Made by a program: the position numbers and the translations under genes. The notes beneath the pieces were generated by a model. The model saw nothing but the letters and a program-made list of their open reading frames with translations, did not search any database and had not been told where the DNA came from. This document shows positions 7,278-9,593 of a stretch of 9,593 bases of DNA, piece after piece. The stretch is from Bacteroidales bacterium UBA6244 (GTDB taxonomy: Bacteria; Bacteroidota; Bacteroidia; Bacteroidales; F082), in assembly GCA_002440885.1 (NCBI GenBank), contig DJVY01000081.1, forward strand, positions 7,786 to 17,378, read 5' to 3'. How positions within the stretch are numbered: position 1 is the first letter of the stretch; each line of letters opens with the position of its first letter.

Positions 7278-7649
7278 ATGGAAAAAATGAAGAAATTTGA
7301 TTTGGAAGAGAGACTTATTGATTTTTCGGTTTTAATAATTGAATTGACCAACGAAATGCCTAATTCAAAGGCCGGCAATCATTTATCAAGCTAATTGGTA
7401 CGATCGGGAACATCGGTTTCATTGAATTATGGGGAAGCGCAGAGTGCTGAATCCAGGAAGGATTTTATTCATAAAATGAAAGTTATTTTAAAGGAATTGC
7501 GCGAAACACACGTGTGCTTAAAAATAATACATCTGAGCAAATTATTTGAATCTGAACATCTTTTAATTGAATTGAAGAAGGAAATTAATGAACTGATTTC
7601 GATTTTTGTGAAGAGTATTGAAACAGCACAGAAAAACCTAAATTCGTAA
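7278..7649 (+). pseudogene. Four-helix-bundle protein (S23/23S rRNA IVP family), broken by an in-frame TAA
   Basis: One continuous frame from ATG 7278 (or ATG 7287) to TAA 7647 encodes about 123 residues of the four-helix-bundle family (PF05635). It is interrupted only by TAA at 7392-7394. Before the stop: FDLEERLIDFSVLIIELTNE and NSKAGNHLSS; after it: LVRSGTSVSLNYGEAQSAE, SRKDFIHKMKVILKELRET and HVCLKIIHLSKL. The family normally reads HLxxQLxRSGTSxxxNYxEAQxAES here, so the stop most simply replaces a CAA glutamine codon by one C-to-T change. The rest is well conserved with no frameshift, so inactivation is recent, or the codon is an error or is read through. Relatives are encoded inside 23S rRNA intervening sequences and, as Avd, in diversity-generating retroelements; no reverse transcriptase or rRNA is present here. 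It is visibly AT-richer than its neighbours and sits among A and B repeats, suggesting transfer. Confidence 0.85.
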
Positions 7650-7691
7650 AGAAATGGGAAAATTTAATAAGGATTATACTTCGAAACTCTT

Positions 7692-7714
7692 AAATCGGTG
7701 TTCGGTGTTTAAAA
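7692..7714 (+). repeat. B-type repeat, copy 3
   Basis: AAATCGGTGTTCGG followed by TGTTTAAAA is the cleanest B copy, with a 7-bp internal tandem (TCGGTGT twice). It lies 43 bp after the stop of the four-helix-bundle gene and is followed by A copy 3. Confidence 0.8.
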
Positions 7715-7729
7715 AGGAATAAGTAAATG

Positions 7730-7782
7730 GAATAACGAATATCGATTAACAGCCTGTCCGCCTACGGCGTGAAATGATGAAT
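7730..7782 (+). repeat. A-type repeat, copy 3, interrupted
   Basis: The first 21 bp (7730-7750) are identical to the start of copies 1 and 2. The end, GAAATGATGAAT (7771-7782), matches their ends apart from one or two bases. The two parts are separated by 20 bp that include the GC-rich 19-mer, so the repeat was interrupted by an insertion. Confidence 0.85.
7751..7769 (+). repeat. GC-rich 19-bp half-palindrome, copy 2
   Basis: AGCCTGTCCGCCTACGGCG is the exact reverse complement of 7147-7165. The order GTCCGCC-TAC-GGCG looks like slightly more than half of a longer palindrome, with the final GAC-type arm missing. It lies inside A copy 3. Confidence 0.85.
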
Positions 7783-7812
7783 TTAGAAGTTGCATTATCC
7801 TTCGACATTCAA

Positions 7813-7843
7813 AAATCGGTGTTCGGCGTTCGCTGTTTAAAAA
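7813..7843 (+). repeat. B-type repeat, copy 4
   Basis: AAATCGGTGTTCGG, then CGTTCGCTGTTTAAAAAAG, is a B copy with one extra 7-bp unit. It ends about 20 bp before the tadA start, with only an A-rich tract between, so the tadA promoter or leader must overlap the repeat unit or its flanks. Confidence 0.75.
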
Positions 7844-7863
7844 AGAAATAAAAAAAATTTACT

Positions 7864-8313
7864 ATGAATCTTGGTATATTTTCCGACGAGCACTTCATGA
7901 AAGAAGCGCTGAAAGAGGCCGAAAAGGCTCGTTTGCAGAACGAAGTGCCTGTAGGAGCGGTGGTTGTGTTCGACAACCGTATCATCTCGCGTGGCCATAA
8001 TCTCACCGAAACCCTCAACGATGTAACGGCTCATGCTGAGATGCAGGCCTTTACTTCTGCCGCCGACTTCATAGGTGGCAAATACCTGAAAGACTGCACA
8101 CTGTATGTTACATTGGAGCCCTGCGTGATGTGTGCCGGTGCTGCCTTCTGGACGCAAATCAGCCGCGTGGTATTTGGTGCTTACGACGAAAAAAGAGGTT
8201 TTTCCAAATTGGCGGTGCCCGTTCTACATCCTTCCACCGAAGTAGTGGGCGGAATTTTGGCCGACCAATGCGGCGAGTTAATCAAGGAGTTTTTTCGGGA
8301 AAAGAGAAAATGA
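7864..8313 (+). CDS. tadA: tRNA-specific adenosine deaminase TadA
   Basis: TadA deaminates adenosine 34 to inosine in the tRNA-Arg ACG anticodon, so that one tRNA reads CGU, CGC and CGA. The 149-residue protein has the zinc and catalytic motif HAE (His57, Glu59, in TAHAEMQAF) and PCVMC (Cys87, Cys90, in TLEPCVMCAGA). VPVGAVVVFDNRIISRGHN (28-46) forms the usual first strands. The VFGAYDEKRGF segment (103-113) and the C-terminal EFFREKRK helix also fit TadA. Length is normal. Guanine or cytosine deaminases share the fold, but NDVTAHAEMQAF and CVMCAGA favour TadA. The start is ATG 7864, preceded by an A-rich tract without a Shine-Dalgarno. It follows the repeat island directly and is convergent with the methyltransferase gene. 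Confidence 0.93.
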   Translation: MNLGIFSDEHFMKEALKEAEKARLQNEVPVGAVVVFDNRIISRGHNLTETLNDVTAHAEMQAFTSAADFIGGKYLKDCTLYVTLEPCVMCAGAAFWTQISRVVFGAYDEKRGFSKLAVPVLHPSTEVVGGILADQCGELIKEFFREKRK

Positions 8314-8357
8314 AATAGCTATTTATGGAGAATTAATTCGGAATTAGTCAAGTAAGT

Positions 8358-8420
8358 TTTAAAAACAAGTGTCATATTTTAAAGGATGCCTTTAAAAACA
8401 AGTGTCATATTTTAAAGGAT
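8358..8420. repeat. Perfect 30-bp direct repeat (two copies, 33-bp period) with nested hairpins
   Basis: Copy 1 at 8358-8387 and copy 2 at 8391-8420 are identical and separated by GCC. TTTTAAAGG (8377-8385) and CCTTTAAAA (8389-8397) form a 9-bp stem with a 3-nt loop. The same CCTTTAAAA can instead pair with TTTTAAAGG at 8410-8418 across a 12-nt loop. The site lies between the convergent tadA and methyltransferase genes. The stems are AT-rich and lack a GC core, so I do not call them an intrinsic terminator with confidence. Confidence 0.9.
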
Positions 8421-8481
8421 ATACGTCCTCAGGTTAAGTACTAAAAGAAATGTAAAACAGAAGATACTTGAAAAGTAAGCA

Positions 8482-9279
8482 TTATTTCTTCTGCACAAGC
8501 CAGACATCTTGTTGCGCTTTTCCATTATTTGACGGTGTTTCAACATGCTCAAGAATTTTCATTCCTTCAAACAGTTTTTCCATAAACACCTTAGGGTGGT
8601 AGGCCGTGTAGGTACGGTGACCTTCTGCTGTCATCCCTCTCACAATAAGTTCTCCACGATGATAGGCGGCACTTTCTTTTTCGGTTAATTTTTCAATAAA
8701 TGCATCGCCATGAGTGGTGAGAAAGATTAAGCCACCGGGAGTCAGAATACGCTTCAGTTCGTTCATCCATTCATAATGAAGTTGTTCGCTCAGATGGGTA
8801 AAAATGGAAATCCCATAAATAGCATTGAAATAGTTATCCTGATAAGGCAACTTTGCTTCTAACGTGTTGGTATTGAATTCAATTCCCGGAAGGTTATTTT
8901 TGCACCATTCAATTGAAGCAGGGTTGTAGTCGGTGCCATATACTTTTCCGGTTTCGAGCAAATGCGACATGTGCCTGATTATTCTTCCCGGTCCGCAGCC
9001 CCAATCCAACACTTTTATACCGGATAGAGAAATATATTTTGAGAAATAGGACAATATCCACTCAGCAGAAGCTTTACTTTTGGTGTAATACTCTTCATAA
9101 TCAATCTGAAATGATTCGTAAATTAAATAATCGGGCGGCAGTTTTGCTTCAGGATTGTTTAAAAGAAATTGCTTGTTTTTTTTCCGCTTTTTAAATTTGA
9201 AATAGTAAAACCTTACATCATCCGTAAGCTTCATTAAACCAACCCGACGCAACAAAACGGAAACATCCCCTTTTTTCAT
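8482..9279 (-). CDS. Class I SAM-dependent methyltransferase
   Basis: The 265-residue protein has a Rossmann methyltransferase core. Motif I is VLDWGCGPGRIIRHM (residues 90-104), the SAM-binding loop. The acidic end of strand 2 is in VYGTDYNPASIEWC (113-126). Motif post-I/II is NYFNAIYGISIFTHL (149-163), and motif III is LKRILTPGGLIFLTTHG (175-191). This is the Methyltransf_11/25 pattern, in which the GISIFTHL and LTPGG elements are typical of small-molecule or sugar methyltransferases. The N-terminal 60 residues are basic (KFKKRKKNKQFLL) and do not belong to the core. The substrate cannot be told from sequence. The gene stands alone, convergent with tadA, with its own candidate -7 box upstream. 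No truncation or missing motif was seen. Confidence 0.9.
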   Translation of the reverse strand: MKKGDVSVLLRRVGLMKLTDDVRFYYFKFKKRKKNKQFLLNNPEAKLPPDYLIYESFQIDYEEYYTKSKASAEWILSYFSKYISLSGIKVLDWGCGPGRIIRHMSHLLETGKVYGTDYNPASIEWCKNNLPGIEFNTNTLEAKLPYQDNYFNAIYGISIFTHLSEQLHYEWMNELKRILTPGGLIFLTTHGDAFIEKLTEKESAAYHRGELIVRGMTAEGHRTYTAYHPKVFMEKLFEGMKILEHVETPSNNGKAQQDVWLVQKK

Positions 9280-9301
9280 GAATTCCCTTTTAAGAAAGTT
9301 A

Positions 9302-9309
9302 CAAAAGTA
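9302..9309 (-). promoter_or_regulatory. Candidate -7 box for the methyltransferase gene
   Basis: Read on the minus strand this is TACTTTTG, an exact TAnnTTTG match and identical to the box before ruvB. It lies 22 bp upstream of the methyltransferase ATG. No clear TTG is seen at the -33 distance. Confidence 0.4.
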
Positions 9310-9415
9310 AGAAAACTAACTAATGAGCTGTCATTTTCTATGTGTTGAATAAGCATGATTGATACCCAAGAGGTTCTGATTAGAGTGTTCAAATTTGCCT
9401 AAATTATTACACGTC

Positions 9416-9443
9416 GCTCCAGCCAGTTTGTAACTGGTGGGGC
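9416..9443. repeat. REP-like bulged hairpin
   Basis: The arms GCTCCA-G-CCAGTT and AACTGGTGGGGC pair over 12 positions (one G-T), with a single bulged G at 9422 and a TGT loop (9429-9431). A bulged palindrome of about 28 nt is the usual form of bacterial REP sequences. CCCACCAGTT, matching one arm inverted, recurs near 9568-9577. There is no T-tract after it, so a terminator is less likely. Confidence 0.6.
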
Positions 9444-9478
9444 TCGTTTCATCTATTCAACCTACATTAAGTAATGAA

Positions 9479-9490
9479 TTGTCATGACAA
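9479..9490. promoter_or_regulatory. 12-bp perfect palindrome over the -33 element
   Basis: TTGTCATGACAA is a perfect palindrome whose first three bases are the TTG of the promoter at 9479-9508. That overlap suits a repressor site. Its half CATGACAAA also occurs (minus strand) in the dyad before the usp operon. Confidence 0.4.
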
Positions 9491-9508
9491 AGAAAATTTA
9501 TACCTTTG
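9479..9508 (+). promoter_or_regulatory. Bacteroidota-type promoter for the partial ORF at the right edge
   Basis: TTG (9479-9481) is followed after exactly 19 bp by TACCTTTG (9501-9508), a full match to TAnnTTTG. An ATG lies 21 bp further on. This is the best promoter in the window by consensus and spacing. Confidence 0.6.
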
Positions 9509-9529
9509 ATCTTTTCCAATCAACAATAA

Positions 9530-9593
9530 ATGAGTCGTACTTACCAGTTGCCCGATCAGGAAGGGTGTTTGACCCACCAGTTGCATTCCGATG
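9530..9593 (+). CDS. Partial ORF cut by window edge; possibly a REP-associated (Y1) transposase start
   Basis: From ATG 9530 the frame is open for 21 codons to the edge (MSRTYQLPDQEG then CLTHQLHSD). A good promoter lies just upstream and a REP-like hairpin about 90 bp before it. The first 12 residues resemble the MSRxYxxxxQ start of REP-associated tyrosine transposases of Bacteroidota, but the following residues do not show the expected aromatic/TF strand. The gene could be a decayed or REP-interrupted copy, or something unrelated. The opposite strand is also open here for 31 codons up to a stop at 9498-9500, so strand is not certain. Confidence 0.35.
   Translation, partial: MSRTYQLPDQEGCLTHQLHSD

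Noticed and set aside
7278..7649. Diversity-generating retroelement, because Avd is a four-helix-bundle protein
   Set aside because: There is no reverse transcriptase, template repeat or variable repeat in the window, and the sequence looks like the ordinary S23/IVP type rather than Avd specifically.
7395..7649. Independent 84-residue gene starting at TTG 7395
   Set aside because: It begins in the middle of the conserved four-helix-bundle sequence and is in the same frame as the upstream part, so it is the downstream half of one broken gene.
7065..7863. CRISPR array
   Set aside because: The repeats are few, irregularly spaced and of two kinds, with no constant-length spacers and no cas genes nearby.
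2927..8313. Functional link between queG and tadA because both modify tRNA position 34
   Set aside because: They are nearly 4 kb apart, with a transporter and a repeat island between them, so the proximity is weak evidence for a shared pathway or regulation.
8358..8420. Intrinsic terminator for tadA
   Set aside because: The stems consist mainly of A-T pairs, there is no GC-rich core followed by a T-tract, and the perfect direct repetition is better described as a repeat.
9498..9593. C-terminus of a minus-strand gene entering from the right edge
   Set aside because: The frame is open for 31 codons to a TAA, but shows no motif, and the well-spaced plus-strand promoter plus ATG favours the plus strand. 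It cannot be excluded without further sequence.

Overview
The window looks like a chromosomal stretch from a member of the Bacteroidota, most likely a Marinilabiliales/Prolixibacteraceae-type organism. The reasons are TAnnTTTG-type -7 promoter boxes, the near absence of Shine-Dalgarno sequences before well-supported starts, a four-helix-bundle (S23/IVP family) gene set in intergenic repeats, and the ruvB-queG pair. The phylum call is inference from these features; nothing here fixes the genus. No rRNA, tRNA, CRISPR array or complete insertion sequence was seen.

Left part (1-1674, minus strand): a compact stress operon in the order tandem universal stress protein, secreted SPOR-domain protein, and a second universal stress protein that runs off the left edge. 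The genes are 12 bp apart or overlap by 8 bp. The two Usp proteins have nearly the same ATP-binding loop and look like paralogues. The 216-bp divergent region (1675-1890) holds candidate promoters for both directions.

Centre (1891-5487, plus strand): a tight run of ruvB (Holliday-junction helicase), queG (epoxyqueuosine reductase) and a two-TM membrane protein with an extracytoplasmic, possibly Cache-like, domain and a cytoplasmic AlbA_2/Schlafen-like domain. Gaps are 10 and 14 bp, so co-transcription is likely. After an AAATG-rich repeat and a dyad comes a sodium:solute symporter (5654-7084).

Right part (7065-7863) is a repeat-rich island. Two repeat families (A and B here) alternate around a four-helix-bundle gene broken by one in-frame TAA where the family normally has Gln. 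Two 19-bp halves of a GC-rich palindrome lie in opposite orientation, one inside a B repeat and one inside an A repeat. The first A repeat supplies the last codons and the stop of the symporter gene. The last B repeat ends about 20 bp before tadA.

The right end holds tadA (tRNA adenosine-34 deaminase), a perfect 30-bp direct repeat between convergent genes, a class I SAM methyltransferase (minus strand), a bulged REP-like hairpin, and a good Bacteroidota-type promoter leading into an open reading frame cut by the window edge. The best candidates for something undescribed are the repeat-embedded four-helix-bundle locus and the membrane-anchored AlbA_2 protein.
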